Positions 16,499 to 24,414 are shown, numbered from the stretch's first letter. The stretch is 38,134 bases of DNA from Exiguobacterium sp. KRL4 (GCF_001870785.1 NZ_MOLV01000024.1:1-38134); one strand, 5' to 3'. Notes: generated from the sequence alone by a model not told the origin. Translations and numbers: made by a program.

Positions 16499-16939
16499 TC
16501 AGGCTAACCCCGTCGTCCCGACGGTTGAAGAAGCTAAGATGCGTTCTGCTTCTTGTTTGAGATTCAGTCCTGCGTTCACATCACGGTCGTGATGGATGCC
16601 GCAACTCGGGCATGTCCATTCACGCAAGCCAAGATGTTTCACGTCTTTGTGTTGATGTCCGCAACTGGAGCACAGTTGACTGGAGGCAAGATGTTTTACG
16701 CTAGTTTGCACGGAAGTGCTGTCTACTTCTTTTAGCCAGTCAAACGTGTCTTTTAGCATCGGAATTTCTTTGGAACAAGAGCCATAAGACAAGCCTTTGC
16801 CTGTCGTCTTGTAGCTTTCATCCCACTTCACCAAGAAGTGGTTGAAGATGAATCGTGAACACCCGATTGTCTTGGCGATCAGGATTTCCTGCTCTTTATT
16901 TGGGTAGATGCGAAATTTGTAAGATTTATGTTTTTTCAC
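16499..16939 (-). pseudogene. tnpB: TnpB with large in-frame internal deletion
   Basis: About 146 codons instead of about 370. The N-terminal guide-binding part (KKHKSYKFRIYPNKEQE to VQTSVKHLA) is joined in frame, near 16685-16690, to the C-terminal zinc ribbon and DRDVNAG. RuvC motifs I and II, with two of the three catalytic acids, are gone. The joint shares a short TGC-like microhomology with the sequence at the matching place in copy 1. Start GTG 16939 follows AGGAGGTGG. The frame is open, so a protein may still be made, but it cannot be an active nuclease. Confidence 0.88.
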
Positions 16940-17003
16940 CTTGATTTCCACCTCCTTTCGATATGCATGTAGTCTATACAAAAAAACAAAAAGAGATGTC
17001 AAG

Positions 17004-17161
17004 ATGGAGCGTATACCCAAACGGATTAGATTCCCGAAAGATCTAGTGAAAGCGATTGAGTCGTATCAGAACAGAAAGAAAAATAGATTTCATCCTTTGC
17101 TGGAGCAGTTTATGAGTTGATCCGCAAGGGGGTGGAGATGTCGAACAATCGGGACGGCTAA
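17004..17161 (+). pseudogene. Ribbon-helix-helix small protein of the element, frameshifted
   Basis: On the strand opposite tnpB, MERIPKRIRFPKDLVKAIES (strand plus first helix) reads in one frame. SSFAGAVYELIRKGVEM (second helix) reads in another, with the frame change near 17085-17092. Together they form a typical RHH/CopG-like DNA-binding fold of about 50 residues. As the sequence stands, the first frame stops after 38 codons (17118-17120). The gene sits between tnpB and the left end, so it belongs to the element and may have regulated it. The frameshift could be mutation or sequencing error. Confidence 0.6.
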
Positions 17162-17264
17162 AGCCATCCCTTGTTCGAAGCCGATTCATCTCACGGCTGA
17201 AGTCACGGGTGTTCTCGGCTATTTCATAAATGGGTCACAGAGGACGAGCTGCAGGCAGATAACT

Positions 17265-17300
17265 AAAAAAGCCCGCTCATCATAGGATGAACGGGCTTTT
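17265..17300 (-). terminator. Terminator of tRNA-Val copy 2
   Basis: Minus-strand arms AAAAGCCCGTTCATC and GATGAGCGGGCTTTT followed by T residues. Confidence 0.85.
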
Positions 17301-17304
17301 GGTA

Positions 17305-17377
17305 TGATTCTGACTGGGCTCGAACCAGCGACCTCTACCCTGTCAAGGTAGCGCTCTCCCAGCTGAGCTACAGAATC
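17305..17377 (-). tRNA. tRNA-Val (anticodon GAC), copy 2
   Basis: Same 73-nt sequence as 6739-6811, with anticodon loop TTGACAG. Flanks differ: a separate promoter and a different terminator sequence, so this is an old duplicate rather than a recent segmental copy. Confidence 0.95.
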
Positions 17378-17415
17378 ATGATGCAGTACGTTATGTACTT
17401 GCTAGGACATGTATT

Positions 17416-17444
17416 AATATAGCAAGAAACTAACGATCTGACAA
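17416..17444 (-). promoter_or_regulatory. Promoter of tRNA-Val copy 2
   Basis: Minus-strand TTGTCA (17444-17439), 17-bp spacer, TATATT (17421-17416), about 39 bp before the tRNA. Confidence 0.75.
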
Positions 17445-17470
17445 GTACTTTTCTAAAAAACATGAAAAAA

Positions 17471-17546
17471 GAAACAGGATGGGACTGGAACGGTTTATGA
17501 AAATAAACCAGCATTCTTTTTGATGAATCAGTCCCATCGGCTGTTT
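17471..17546. terminator. Y-shaped inverted repeat, probable terminator
   Basis: Outer arms AAACAG-GATGGGACT and AGTCCCATC-GG-CTGTTT (two-base bulge) enclose about 45 nt, which include a second hairpin GGTTTAT-GAAA-ATAAACC. T runs flank both sides. It ends at the stop codon of the nitroreductase. The TGGGACTGGAAC core resembles intergenic terminator-like repeats of Firmicutes. Confidence 0.6.
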
Positions 17547-18173
17547 TTACAAAATAGTCGTTACATGATTGACAGGTAGTCGCAGGGCCGGACGTTTTTT
17601 CGCATCTTCCACTGCCTTTCCGACTGCAATCAACATGACAGGTACATACCGTTCATCTGTAATGAACGTTTCTGTAAAGGTTTGATGATTGAACCCGCCC
17701 ATCGCAAGGGTCGACAACCCTTTTGCTTCTGCGACCAACATCAGTTGCATCGCAGCCAGACTGGCGTTTGACATCGCCGCATCTCGTGCGTAGGCTTCGC
17801 TTTGGTATGCTCCCTCTACTTGACTTTTAATCGAATCAAATAATTCTTCTGTCATCCCACCCGCTTCGACAGCAGTACCATAGACCGGATTGTAGTTCCG
17901 GTTCGCTTGTAAATCCCCAAGCACGGCAATGACGACTGAAGAGGACGCGATCGCCGGTTGATTGTAGGCAATCGGAGCCAATTGTTTTTTTGCTTCTTCC
18001 GAGTGGAAGGCCAGGAAGTGCCAATGCTGTAAGTTCCAGGCACTTGGTGCAGCTGTCGTTAATTCGATAAGTTCCTGTACGTCCTGTTCGGATAGTTTAA
18101 AGGTCTCGTCGTAATGACGAACCGAACGACGTTCTGTTAAAAGTGCTAATGTTTCAGGTAATGTCTGATTCAT
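17547..18173 (-). CDS. Nitroreductase family protein
   Basis: 208 residues, FMN-dependent NAD(P)H nitroreductase family. The N-terminal RRSVRHYD (FMN phosphate contact), AAPSAWNLQHW (about residue 42), and the C-terminal VGKA then KRPALRLP are family landmarks. Such enzymes reduce nitro compounds, quinones or flavin. RBS AGAGGGGG 6 bp before ATG. It is divergent from the YhfH-like gene across a 189-bp gap with promoters on both strands. Confidence 0.9.
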   Translation of the reverse strand: MNQTLPETLALLTERRSVRHYDETFKLSEQDVQELIELTTAAPSAWNLQHWHFLAFHSEEAKKQLAPIAYNQPAIASSSVVIAVLGDLQANRNYNPVYGTAVEAGGMTEELFDSIKSQVEGAYQSEAYARDAAMSNASLAAMQLMLVAEAKGLSTLAMGGFNHQTFTETFITDERYVPVMLIAVGKAVEDAKKRPALRLPVNHVTTIL

Positions 18174-18209
18174 GATGATCCCCCTCTAAGTTTATCTGTT
18201 TACTTTGTT

Positions 18210-18238
18210 ATCGTATCATCCTCTGTCTGGGCTGTCAT
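18210..18238 (-). promoter_or_regulatory. Promoter of the nitroreductase gene
   Basis: Minus-strand ATGACA (18238-18233), 17-bp spacer, TACGAT (18215-18210). Confidence 0.5.
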
Positions 18239-18280
18239 ACGACAAGACTTATTTAAAATTTATCTGTTATAAAACAACGG

Positions 18281-18309
18281 TTGACTAAATTCGCCTGTAC
18301 TAGTACAAT
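18281..18309 (+). promoter_or_regulatory. Promoter of the YhfH-like gene with overlapping palindrome
   Basis: TTGACT (18281-18286), 17-bp spacer, TACAAT (18304-18309). A perfect 12-bp palindrome TGTACTAGTACA (18296-18307) covers the end of the spacer and four bases of the -10 box, an ideal repressor site. Confidence 0.7.
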
Positions 18310-18362
18310 AAAATAAATTAAGTGTTATTTCCAGACACATTTACTGACAAGAGGAGGAAAAT

Positions 18363-18512
18363 ATGATGGAACAACCCCTTTACCAAGAAACGTCGCCTGA
18401 ATTTTACCGTCAACTTCCAGTCAAAACCTGTTCACATTGCGGAAAAGAAATGGATGAACAATGCGAATCGTATAAAACAGAATGCGACGAGTGTGCTGTT
18501 ACAGAACACTGA
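18363..18512 (+). CDS. YhfH-like zinc-binding mini-protein
   Basis: 49 residues with the pattern EFYRQLPVKTCSHCGKEMDEQ then ECDEC: two CxxC pairs likely to bind one zinc, as in the YhfH family of Bacilli. RBS AGAGGAGG precedes the tandem ATGs at 18363 and 18366. It has its own promoter and terminator. Function of the family is unknown; sharing an intergenic region with a nitroreductase hints at thiol or electrophile stress, which is inference. Confidence 0.75.
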   Translation: MMEQPLYQETSPEFYRQLPVKTCSHCGKEMDEQCESYKTECDECAVTEH

Positions 18513-18522
18513 GTTACCTCCC

Positions 18523-18559
18523 AAAAGAAGTCTCCGTTAGCGGATTGACTTCTTTTTTT
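18523..18559 (+). terminator. Terminator of the YhfH-like gene
   Basis: Arms AAAAGAAGTC and GACTTCTTTT with inner TCCG/CGGA pairing, then a T run. Confidence 0.8.
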
Positions 18560-18710
18560 GTCTAAAAAAAATGATTTTCTTCTATATTAAATGTATTTTT
18601 TTAAAAAACAGACCACTCCGTCATCTTTTTGTAATGTTTTTGTTACAAATGAAATAGACAAAATGTTACAGTTAAGGCATACGATTTTCCGTAAAGGAGC
18701 TCAGACATCA

Positions 18711-19559
18711 ATGGACTCATACAACTCAGGTAACCCGATTGGACTTGGTCCAAGACACCGAAAACCAAAACGAAAGTATATCGCTAAGCTTTTTATTTTT
18801 CTAGCCCTTCTGTTGCTTCCGATCGGCGGTTATGTCATTTATCAATACCTCAGTTCGAACCAACAGCAAACTGCCGTAAAGTCCGTACAGTCACTAAGTG
18901 AAGTCCCGGTTGCAAATCTCGACAAAGCACGTGTCGAAAAATGGAACGGCATTACTAAAAAAGTCGCTTATCTGACATTTGAAGATGGTCCGACAGCATT
19001 GACGTCAGATATTTTACAGTCATTAAAGGAACAAAACGCCAAAGCAACGTTCTTTTTGGTGGGCCCTAACATCAATCAGCAAGCGGATGTGGTGCGTACG
19101 ATGTCAAATGACGGTCACTACATCGGATTACACAGTGAAACGCACGACTACGATACGTTATATGAAAAGAAGCAATATGTTCCCGAAATGCTGCGTGTTC
19201 AGAAAAAAATCAAACAACTGACGGATCACGCACCTGTTTTGACACGTCCGCCTTATGGGTCGTCTCCTGGCATCACCAAGTCGATCGCAAAAGAAATCGA
19301 ACAATCAAATCTTCGAGTCTGGGATTGGTCGATCGATTCGATGGACTGGTACTACAAGGACAGTGCGAAGGAGGTTGCGAAGACGGTAATCACACGGGCA
19401 GAAGATCCCGTAGAAATCATTCTGTTACACGAACAACCCCAAACGTTACGGGCATTACCTGCCATCGTTTCAGGATTAAAGAAAAAAGGCTATCAATTTT
19501 CGATTTATGATGAGGATTTTCATATTCCCTATAATTTTGCGAAATTCCCGAATCTGTAA
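18711..19559 (+). CDS. Membrane-anchored polysaccharide deacetylase
   Basis: 282 residues. N-terminal basic segment and one membrane helix (about 27-47), then a NodB-type deacetylase domain (about 82-275). Family motifs: TFEDGP, LHSETHD (metal His pair), RPPYGSS, DWSIDSMDW, LLHEQP. The first motif has Glu where most members have the catalytic-base Asp. ATG 18711 is used (AAAGGAG 11 bp upstream). An in-frame extension back to 18591 would put 40 residues before the anchor. It probably deacetylates peptidoglycan or a wall polymer. It forms an operon with the YkyA-like lipoprotein 14 bp downstream. Confidence 0.88.
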   Translation: MDSYNSGNPIGLGPRHRKPKRKYIAKLFIFLALLLLPIGGYVIYQYLSSNQQQTAVKSVQSLSEVPVANLDKARVEKWNGITKKVAYLTFEDGPTALTSDILQSLKEQNAKATFFLVGPNINQQADVVRTMSNDGHYIGLHSETHDYDTLYEKKQYVPEMLRVQKKIKQLTDHAPVLTRPPYGSSPGITKSIAKEIEQSNLRVWDWSIDSMDWYYKDSAKEVAKTVITRAEDPVEIILLHEQPQTLRALPAIVSGLKKKGYQFSIYDEDFHIPYNFAKFPNL

Positions 19560-19573
19560 GGAGCCATGATCAT

Positions 19574-20224
19574 ATGAAAAAACAGACGGTTTTCTCGAGT
19601 TGTATGACCTGTCTCAGCATCCTTCTACTCAGTGCGTGTTCGACTGATCCGGCTTCCTCGATTTACGACCAGTTAGAGAAGCAGGCGCAACTCGAACAAA
19701 AAGCGGAAACCATCGCGGAGCAACGAACACGGCAAGATGAAGTTTCTGTCAACACGTATCAGGCGGTGCTAGAGGCTGGAGCCGACGACATCAAACGTGC
19801 TCAAAATGAACGTGATGAACTGACGGCTTTAAACCAAAAGCGGGTTGATCTATTAAAACAAGAACAAAAAATCCGGATCCGTGCGTTCGAAGAGTTCGAT
19901 CGACAGGAATTGACGGATGAAATAGCGACCTTACCGGCTGATGCAAAAAAAGATGGTACGGCGTTACTGGACATTTTTGAACAGCGTAAAAAAGCCTTCA
20001 ACACTTTTTTGACACGGTATACGGCCACAATGGTCTCTGAAAAGAAAGTGCTTTCCTACTTGACCGAAAAACCGAATTTCGTTAAGATTGACGAAGCAAC
20101 AGCAGATTTAAACCGAACTTCTCGTCAAGCGACAGATGCTTTAATGACGTTTAATCAACTGACGGTCCGGTACAACGAATTAAAGCCTGCCTTTTATGAA
20201 AAGGCTGGACTCAACATTAAATAA
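19574..20224 (+). CDS. YkyA-like cell-wall lipoprotein
   Basis: 216 residues. Lipoprotein signal with lipobox LLSAC (Cys about 22), then a long helical, charge-rich coiled-coil-like body. Resembles the YkyA family (putative cell-wall-binding lipoproteins of Bacillales). Anchored on the outer face of the membrane. Second gene of the operon with the deacetylase, consistent with a wall role. RBS AAGGAG 10 bp upstream. Function not defined. Confidence 0.8.
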   Translation: MKKQTVFSSCMTCLSILLLSACSTDPASSIYDQLEKQAQLEQKAETIAEQRTRQDEVSVNTYQAVLEAGADDIKRAQNERDELTALNQKRVDLLKQEQKIRIRAFEEFDRQELTDEIATLPADAKKDGTALLDIFEQRKKAFNTFLTRYTATMVSEKKVLSYLTEKPNFVKIDEATADLNRTSRQATDALMTFNQLTVRYNELKPAFYEKAGLNIK

Positions 20225-20231
20225 CTCACAC

Positions 20232-20289
20232 AGGTTGCAACCAAACCCTGTCCAAAAAACCTGGACAAGGCCCCGTTGCAACCTTTTTT
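20232..20289 (+). terminator. Terminator of the deacetylase-ykyA operon
   Basis: Arms AGGTTGCAAC / GTTGCAACCT, inner CCTTGTCC-like pairing, then six T. Confidence 0.8.
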
Positions 20290-20317
20290 GTGCGTTCTAA
20301 AACATGGAGGAACCTGT

Positions 20318-21223
20318 ATGAATCGTTCTAAAGCAACACTTTTCGTCTTAATCGGTGCCATCAGCTATGGTGTCTTATCCACCATCGTCAAACTAGCATA
20401 TGGTGCCGGTTTCGACTCGGCTGCCGTTTCTGGCAGCCAATTCTTTTTCGGTTGGTTGATGATTTTTATCTTAGCGTTACTGACAAAAAATTTACGCTTA
20501 GCCCCGACAACGGCGCTTACCTTAATCACGATCGGGATTTCAAGCGGGACGACCGGCTACTTGTATTACCAAAGTCTCCAAACGGTTTCAGCTTCTGTTG
20601 CGATCATTCTGCTGTTCCAGTTCACATGGATTGGTGTCGTGATTGATTCGCTTTTGACAAGACGTCTTCCATCACGTCCACACTTTTTATCGGCCCTATT
20701 GTTGATTGGTGGAGCAGTCTTAGCCAGTGCTGCTTACTCAAGTCCACTTGATCTTCGCGGCACTCTGTTTGGACTGGGTGCGGCCATCAGTTTCTCGATT
20801 TTCTTATTAGCGAGTGGTCGAGTCGCCAACCATGTCCCGGTCATCAAAAAAAGTTTTTATATGATGACGGGCGGGCTCCTGTTCGTGATGATCATGTATC
20901 CCCCAACAACCTTCCTGACTGTCTCGAATTTTGAACAAGGGTTGATTTGGTACGCGCTTCCGCTTGGACTGTTTGCCTTGATTTTACCACCGCTTCTGTT
21001 TGCTGCAGGAGCACCACATCTCAGTCCTGCTAGTGTCTCGTTGTTAGGAGCTGCAGAACTCCCGACAGCTGTCATCTGTTCGGTTCTCATCTTGGGTGAA
21101 CACTTATCCGCTTCCCAGTGGATCGGGATCATCATCATCTTAATCGGGATCTTCTACCCGATTTATGTCAGTAGTCTTAAACAACCTACTGTTTCTGTTC
21201 AACGTCAAAACGACCTTTCCTGA
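20318..21223 (+). CDS. EamA/DMT family transporter
   Basis: 301 residues, ten predicted membrane helices arranged as two EamA halves (about 1-140 and 150-290). The family exports or imports small metabolites; the substrate is unknown. ATG 20318 is chosen for the TGGAGGA RBS; an in-frame start at 20276 lies inside the previous terminator. Single gene. Confidence 0.88.
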   Translation: MNRSKATLFVLIGAISYGVLSTIVKLAYGAGFDSAAVSGSQFFFGWLMIFILALLTKNLRLAPTTALTLITIGISSGTTGYLYYQSLQTVSASVAIILLFQFTWIGVVIDSLLTRRLPSRPHFLSALLLIGGAVLASAAYSSPLDLRGTLFGLGAAISFSIFLLASGRVANHVPVIKKSFYMMTGGLLFVMIMYPPTTFLTVSNFEQGLIWYALPLGLFALILPPLLFAAGAPHLSPASVSLLGAAELPTAVICSVLILGEHLSASQWIGIIIILIGIFYPIYVSSLKQPTVSVQRQNDLS

Positions 21224-21247
21224 AAAATCAGGAAAGGCCGTTTTTTT
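21209..21247. terminator. Bidirectional terminator overlapping both stop codons
   Basis: Arms CCTTTCCTGA / TCAGGAAAGG with flanking ACG/CGT, then T run. It includes the end of the EamA gene and touches the stop of the convergent PTS gene. Confidence 0.85.
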
Positions 21248-22754
21248 ATTTTTGCCGTTTCATGGCATCTGCTACGAATTCGACATCGGTACCGATGATG
21301 ATTTGGACATTTGTTGCGCCCATCTTCATGACACCTTTCGCACCAGCTGCTTTGATTGCTGCTTCATCGATGATACTTGCATCTTTTACTTGAAGACGGA
21401 GGCGTGTCGCACAGTTATCAATCGCCGTCACATTCTCCGTTCCTTGTAATCCTGCAAAAATCCGGGCTGCCTGTTGCTCATACTTGTCGTCAGACACTCC
21501 TGCGACAAGTCCCGTGTCTGTTACGAGTGATTCATCTTCACGACCCGGTGTTTTCAGATCAAACTTCGTGATCATGAAGTAGAATAGGAAGTAATAGATG
21601 ACCGCGAACGCCAGACCAACGAGAAGTAACAGTAAGGGTTTTGTCGCAATTCCAAAATTCAAGACATAGTCGATGAATCCTGCTGAGAAGGAAAAGCCGT
21701 GCAAAATACCAAGTAAGTTGACGACGGCCATCGACACACCTGTCAGAACAGCGTGAATCACGTACAAGACAGGTGACAAGAACATAAACGAGAACTCAAT
21801 CGGTTCCGTGATTCCTGTCAAGAATGAGGTTAGTCCTAAACCAATCATCGCTCCTGCGACCGTTTTACGATTTTCTTTTCGTGCTGCCATGACCATTGCG
21901 GCAGCTGCTGCCGGCAAAGCAAACATCATGATCGGGAAAAATCCGGCTTGATAAATACCGGCTGTCGGATCACCGGCGAAGAACCGGGCGATATCTCCAT
22001 TCGCAATCGTTCCGTCTGCTTTTTCATAGGAACCAAAGACAAACCAAAAAATATTATTTAAGACATGATGAAGTCCTACCGGAATCAATAATCGGTTGAA
22101 GAAACCAAACAGAGCAGCTCCTCCGGCTCCAAGACTGACCATCCACTCTCCCGCATTGTTGATTCCGTCTTCGATGAATGGCCATAAGTAACCAAATATA
22201 AACGCTAAAACAAGCATCGCTGCCGAAGTAACGATCGGAACAAAACGACGTCCCCCAAAGAATGCTAACCAATCTGGTAATTTTATATTATAAAAGCGGT
22301 TGTATAACAGTCCGGCGACGATACCTGCGATAATTCCGCCAAACACTGCCATGTTGACCATCGAACCTAAAGTCGCCTGATTCGCGATGGAACTTAAGGT
22401 CGCTCCGTCGACTTTGGTCGAGGAGTCATTGACAATGGCGGCAATCGCATCATACTTCGCCTGAATCTGGGCATCTGAATAATCTTTGTTCATCGAATCG
22501 ACGCCCGTTTTTAAAACCAAATATCCGACGGCTCCCGCTAAACCGGCCGCCCCACTTGCATCAATCGATAAACCTATCGCTACACCAATCGCAAAAATCA
22601 GCGGGAGGTTATCAAAAATCGCTCCGCCGGCTGCAACCATCAGTGGAACGTCCAACATATCTGCCGAACCAAGTCGAAGGACAATTCCTGCGGCTGGTAG
22701 TACGGCAATCGGTAGCATCAAAGCTTTACCGATTCGTTGTAGAAACTGCAACAT
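21246..22754 (-). CDS. nagP: PTS EIICB, N-acetylglucosamine type
   Basis: About 503 residues. EIIC membrane domain (about 1-395), with GLHHVLNNIFWF, PIMMFALPAAA and the GITEPIEFSFMFLSP signature. A linker with TPGRED and an EIIB domain (about 430-503) follow, whose phosphorylation Cys is in NCATRLRL. No EIIA domain, so phosphate must come from another protein. It matches B. subtilis NagP closely from memory. Start ATG 22754, AAAGG 9 bp upstream. An insert (about residues 85-120) before NMAVFGG is longer than in NagP. Regulated by a cre site and perhaps a NagR-like site upstream. Confidence 0.85.
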   Translation of the reverse strand: MLQFLQRIGKALMLPIAVLPAAGIVLRLGSADMLDVPLMVAAGGAIFDNLPLIFAIGVAIGLSIDASGAAGLAGAVGYLVLKTGVDSMNKDYSDAQIQAKYDAIAAIVNDSSTKVDGATLSSIANQATLGSMVNMAVFGGIIAGIVAGLLYNRFYNIKLPDWLAFFGGRRFVPIVTSAAMLVLAFIFGYLWPFIEDGINNAGEWMVSLGAGGAALFGFFNRLLIPVGLHHVLNNIFWFVFGSYEKADGTIANGDIARFFAGDPTAGIYQAGFFPIMMFALPAAAAAMVMAARKENRKTVAGAMIGLGLTSFLTGITEPIEFSFMFLSPVLYVIHAVLTGVSMAVVNLLGILHGFSFSAGFIDYVLNFGIATKPLLLLLVGLAFAVIYYFLFYFMITKFDLKTPGREDESLVTDTGLVAGVSDDKYEQQAARIFAGLQGTENVTAIDNCATRLRLQVKDASIIDEAAIKAAGAKGVMKMGATNVQIIIGTDVEFVADAMKRQK

Positions 22755-22797
22755 ATACTTCATCCTTTCCAAATGAAAACAAATAATGACATGACGA

Positions 22798-22811
22798 TGA
22801 AAACGCTTTAA
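22798..22811. promoter_or_regulatory. cre (CcpA) site of the PTS gene
   Basis: TGAAAACGCTTTAA matches the cre consensus (TGWAANCGNTNWCA) at all but one position. It lies just downstream of the predicted promoter, where CcpA would block transcription. Confidence 0.75.
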
Positions 22812-22819
22812 CACTTATT

Positions 22820-22852
22820 ATTATTCCACATACACATCTAAATGACTAGACC
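22820..22852 (-). promoter_or_regulatory. PTS gene promoter with possible NagR/GntR half-site
   Basis: Minus-strand TAGTCA (22848-22843), 17-bp spacer, AATAAT (22825-22820). GGTCTAGTCA (22852-22843) overlaps the -35 box; its left half matches the GGTCTAG half of NagR/YvoA-type sites, the right half does not. Confidence 0.4.
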
Positions 22853-22871
22853 TTTATACAAATTTTTTAAC

Positions 22872-22899
22872 AAAAAAAGATCCCTCTGAAAAGGGACCT
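22872..22899 (-). terminator. Terminator of csbD
   Basis: Minus-strand AAGGTCCCT / AGGGATCTT arms (one G-U) followed by seven T. Confidence 0.8.
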
Positions 22900-22912
22900 T
22901 ATTGGATATACA

Positions 22913-23110
22913 TTAACGACGATTCATATCATCAAGGTTTTGTTGAACATTCCCAACTGTCTTTTTCGCGTCGCCTTTCAGCTGATCTTTTTTGCCTTCA
23001 CGTTCTGTTGACTTATCCCCCGTTGCTTTTCCAAGCGCTTCTTTCGCTTTTCCAGCAACTTTATCAACCATACCATCTGCTTTTTTGTTTAACCCACTAT
23101 CGTTTGACAT
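22913..23110 (-). CDS. csbD: CsbD family stress protein
   Basis: 65 residues, very hydrophilic and Lys/Asp/Gly-rich, with GLNKKADGMVDKVAGKAKEA and the GDAKKTVGNVQQ repeat typical of CsbD. The family is induced in general stress in Bacillus under sigma-B; the molecular function is unknown. ATG 23110 has AGGGGG at 7 bp; ATG 23116 is too close to the RBS. Own terminator and candidate sigma-B promoter. Confidence 0.85.
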   Translation of the reverse strand: MSNDSGLNKKADGMVDKVAGKAKEALGKATGDKSTEREGKKDQLKGDAKKTVGNVQQNLDDMNRR

Positions 23111-23147
23111 GTTCATTCCCCCTTATTTTTTTACCGCATAATAGTAT

Positions 23148-23172
23148 GTTCCCAACTGAAACAGATTCAAAC
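23148..23172 (-). promoter_or_regulatory. Candidate sigma-B promoter of csbD
   Basis: Minus-strand GTTTGA (23172-23167), 13-bp spacer, GGGAAC (23153-23148), close to the sigma-B consensus GTTTAA-N12-15-GGGTAT and in the expected place for a csbD gene. Confidence 0.5.
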
Positions 23173-23174
23173 CT

Positions 23175-23206
23175 AAAAAACTCCCCATCGTTTCCGACAG
23201 GGAGTT
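23175..23206 (-). terminator. Terminator of rocD
   Basis: Minus-strand AACTCCC / GGGAGTT arms with a 14-nt loop and a T run, just after the rocD stop. Confidence 0.82.
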
Positions 23207-23211
23207 CTCCG

Positions 23212-24414
23212 TTACTGTGCGACTGATACACCAAGTACTTGTTCGATTCGTTCAAATGCCCAGTCCAATTCTTCTTTCGTAATGACGAGTGGTGGTGCAA
23301 AGCGGATGACGGTTTCGTGCGTTTCTTTACAGAGTAATCCTTTTTCTTTTAGTGCTTCACAATACGGACGAGCTGCTTCCGTCAGTTCGACACCAATAAA
23401 CAATCCGCGACCACGGACATCTTTAATCAACGGATTATCGATCTCTTTGAGACGGTTCATGAAGTACGTGCCGAGCTCAAGTGAACGTTCTGGTAGTTTT
23501 TCTTCTTCTAATACTTCGAGTGAAGCGACAGAGACGGCACAGGCTAGTGGGTTCCCACCAAACGTCGAACCGTGTGATCCCGGGTTGAAGACATTTAAGA
23601 TGTCACGATTCGCCGCGACACATGAAATTGGAAAGACGCCTCCACCGAGCGCTTTACCTAAGATATACATATCCGGTACTACGTTATCCCAGTCTGACGC
23701 AAACCATTTTCCTGAACGTCCAAGACCTGATTGGATTTCATCCGAGACAAGCAAGACATTATGTTCCTTACATACGTTTTGTGCGTCTTTCAGGAATCCT
23801 TCGTACGGAATCAAGATCCCTGCTTCGCCTTGGATTGGCTCGATGATGAACGCTGCTGTATTTTCCGTGATTGCTCCTTTTAGTGCTTCTAAATCGCCAT
23901 ACGGAATCGTTTTGATTCCCGGCAAGAGCGGTCCGAAACCACGTCGATACTCTGCTTCCGTTGACATCGAGACAGCCGTCATCGTCCGTCCGTGGAAGTT
24001 GCCTTCACAGACGATGATTTCTGCATCTCCCGGAATTTGTTTCACTTCATATGCCCAGCGACGCGACGCTTTAACGGCTGTTTCGACCGCTTCTGCCCCT
24101 GTATTCATCGGTAAGACCATATCTTTCCCTGTCAGTTGTGCGACCTTCTCATAGAAGAAACCGAGCTGATCATTGTGAAAAGCACGTGACGTCAACGTAA
24201 TTTTATCGGCTTGACGTTTTAAGGCCTCAATGATTTTCGGATGGCGATGACCTTGGTTTACCGCTGAATAGGCACTGAGCATGTCCATATACTTTCGGCC
24301 TTCTGGGTCTTTGACGAAGACACCTTCTGCTTCTGAAATGACGATTGGCAGTGGATGATAGTTGTGAGCCCCAAATTTTTCTGTCTGTGTGATGATTTTC
24401 TCTGTTTGATTCAT
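23212..24414 (-). CDS. rocD: Ornithine aminotransferase
   Basis: 400 residues, the usual length. PLP-dependent class III transaminase converting ornithine plus 2-oxoglutarate to glutamate-semialdehyde and glutamate in the cytoplasm. Landmarks: [45 protein letters not shown], the PLP lysine in LGKALGGG, and [20 protein letters not shown] 7 bp before ATG. A cre box lies between its -10 and the RBS. The arginine/ornithine-type APC transporter two genes away would fit the same pathway. Confidence 0.95.
   Translation of the reverse strand: MNQTEKIITQTEKFGAHNYHPLPIVISEAEGVFVKDPEGRKYMDMLSAYSAVNQGHRHPKIIEALKRQADKITLTSRAFHNDQLGFFYEKVAQLTGKDMVLPMNTGAEAVETAVKASRRWAYEVKQIPGDAEIIVCEGNFHGRTMTAVSMSTEAEYRRGFGPLLPGIKTIPYGDLEALKGAITENTAAFIIEPIQGEAGILIPYEGFLKDAQNVCKEHNVLLVSDEIQSGLGRSGKWFASDWDNVVPDMYILGKALGGGVFPISCVAANRDILNVFNPGSHGSTFGGNPLACAVSVASLEVLEEEKLPERSLELGTYFMNRLKEIDNPLIKDVRGRGLFIGVELTEAARPYCEALKEKGLLCKETHETVIRFAPPLVITKEELDWAFERIEQVLGVSVAQ

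Larger units (their letters stand above)
16435..17230 (-). mobile_element. Internally deleted IS200/IS605-type element (copy 2)
   Basis: Element in minus orientation. Right end near 16435 (TCAA, then an 8-bp hairpin CTCGGTAC-TTTA-GTGCCGAG on the element strand). Then come deleted tnpB 16499-16939 and a divergent small ORF. The left-end region (about 17140-17230) has hairpins such as GGGACGGC-TAAA-GCCATCCC and a CACGGCTGAAGTCACGGG motif. No tnpA is present, so it would need help to move. The exact left boundary is uncertain. Confidence 0.7.

Noticed and set aside
16499-16939. Deleted TnpB as a TldR-type nuclease-dead repressor
   Set aside because: Those repressors keep nearly the full length; here the whole central RuvC scaffold is gone, so decay is simpler. 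Kept only as a finding to check.
23282-24154. Long antisense open frame (290 codons) opposite rocD
   Set aside because: Shadow frame within a clear ornithine aminotransferase gene.
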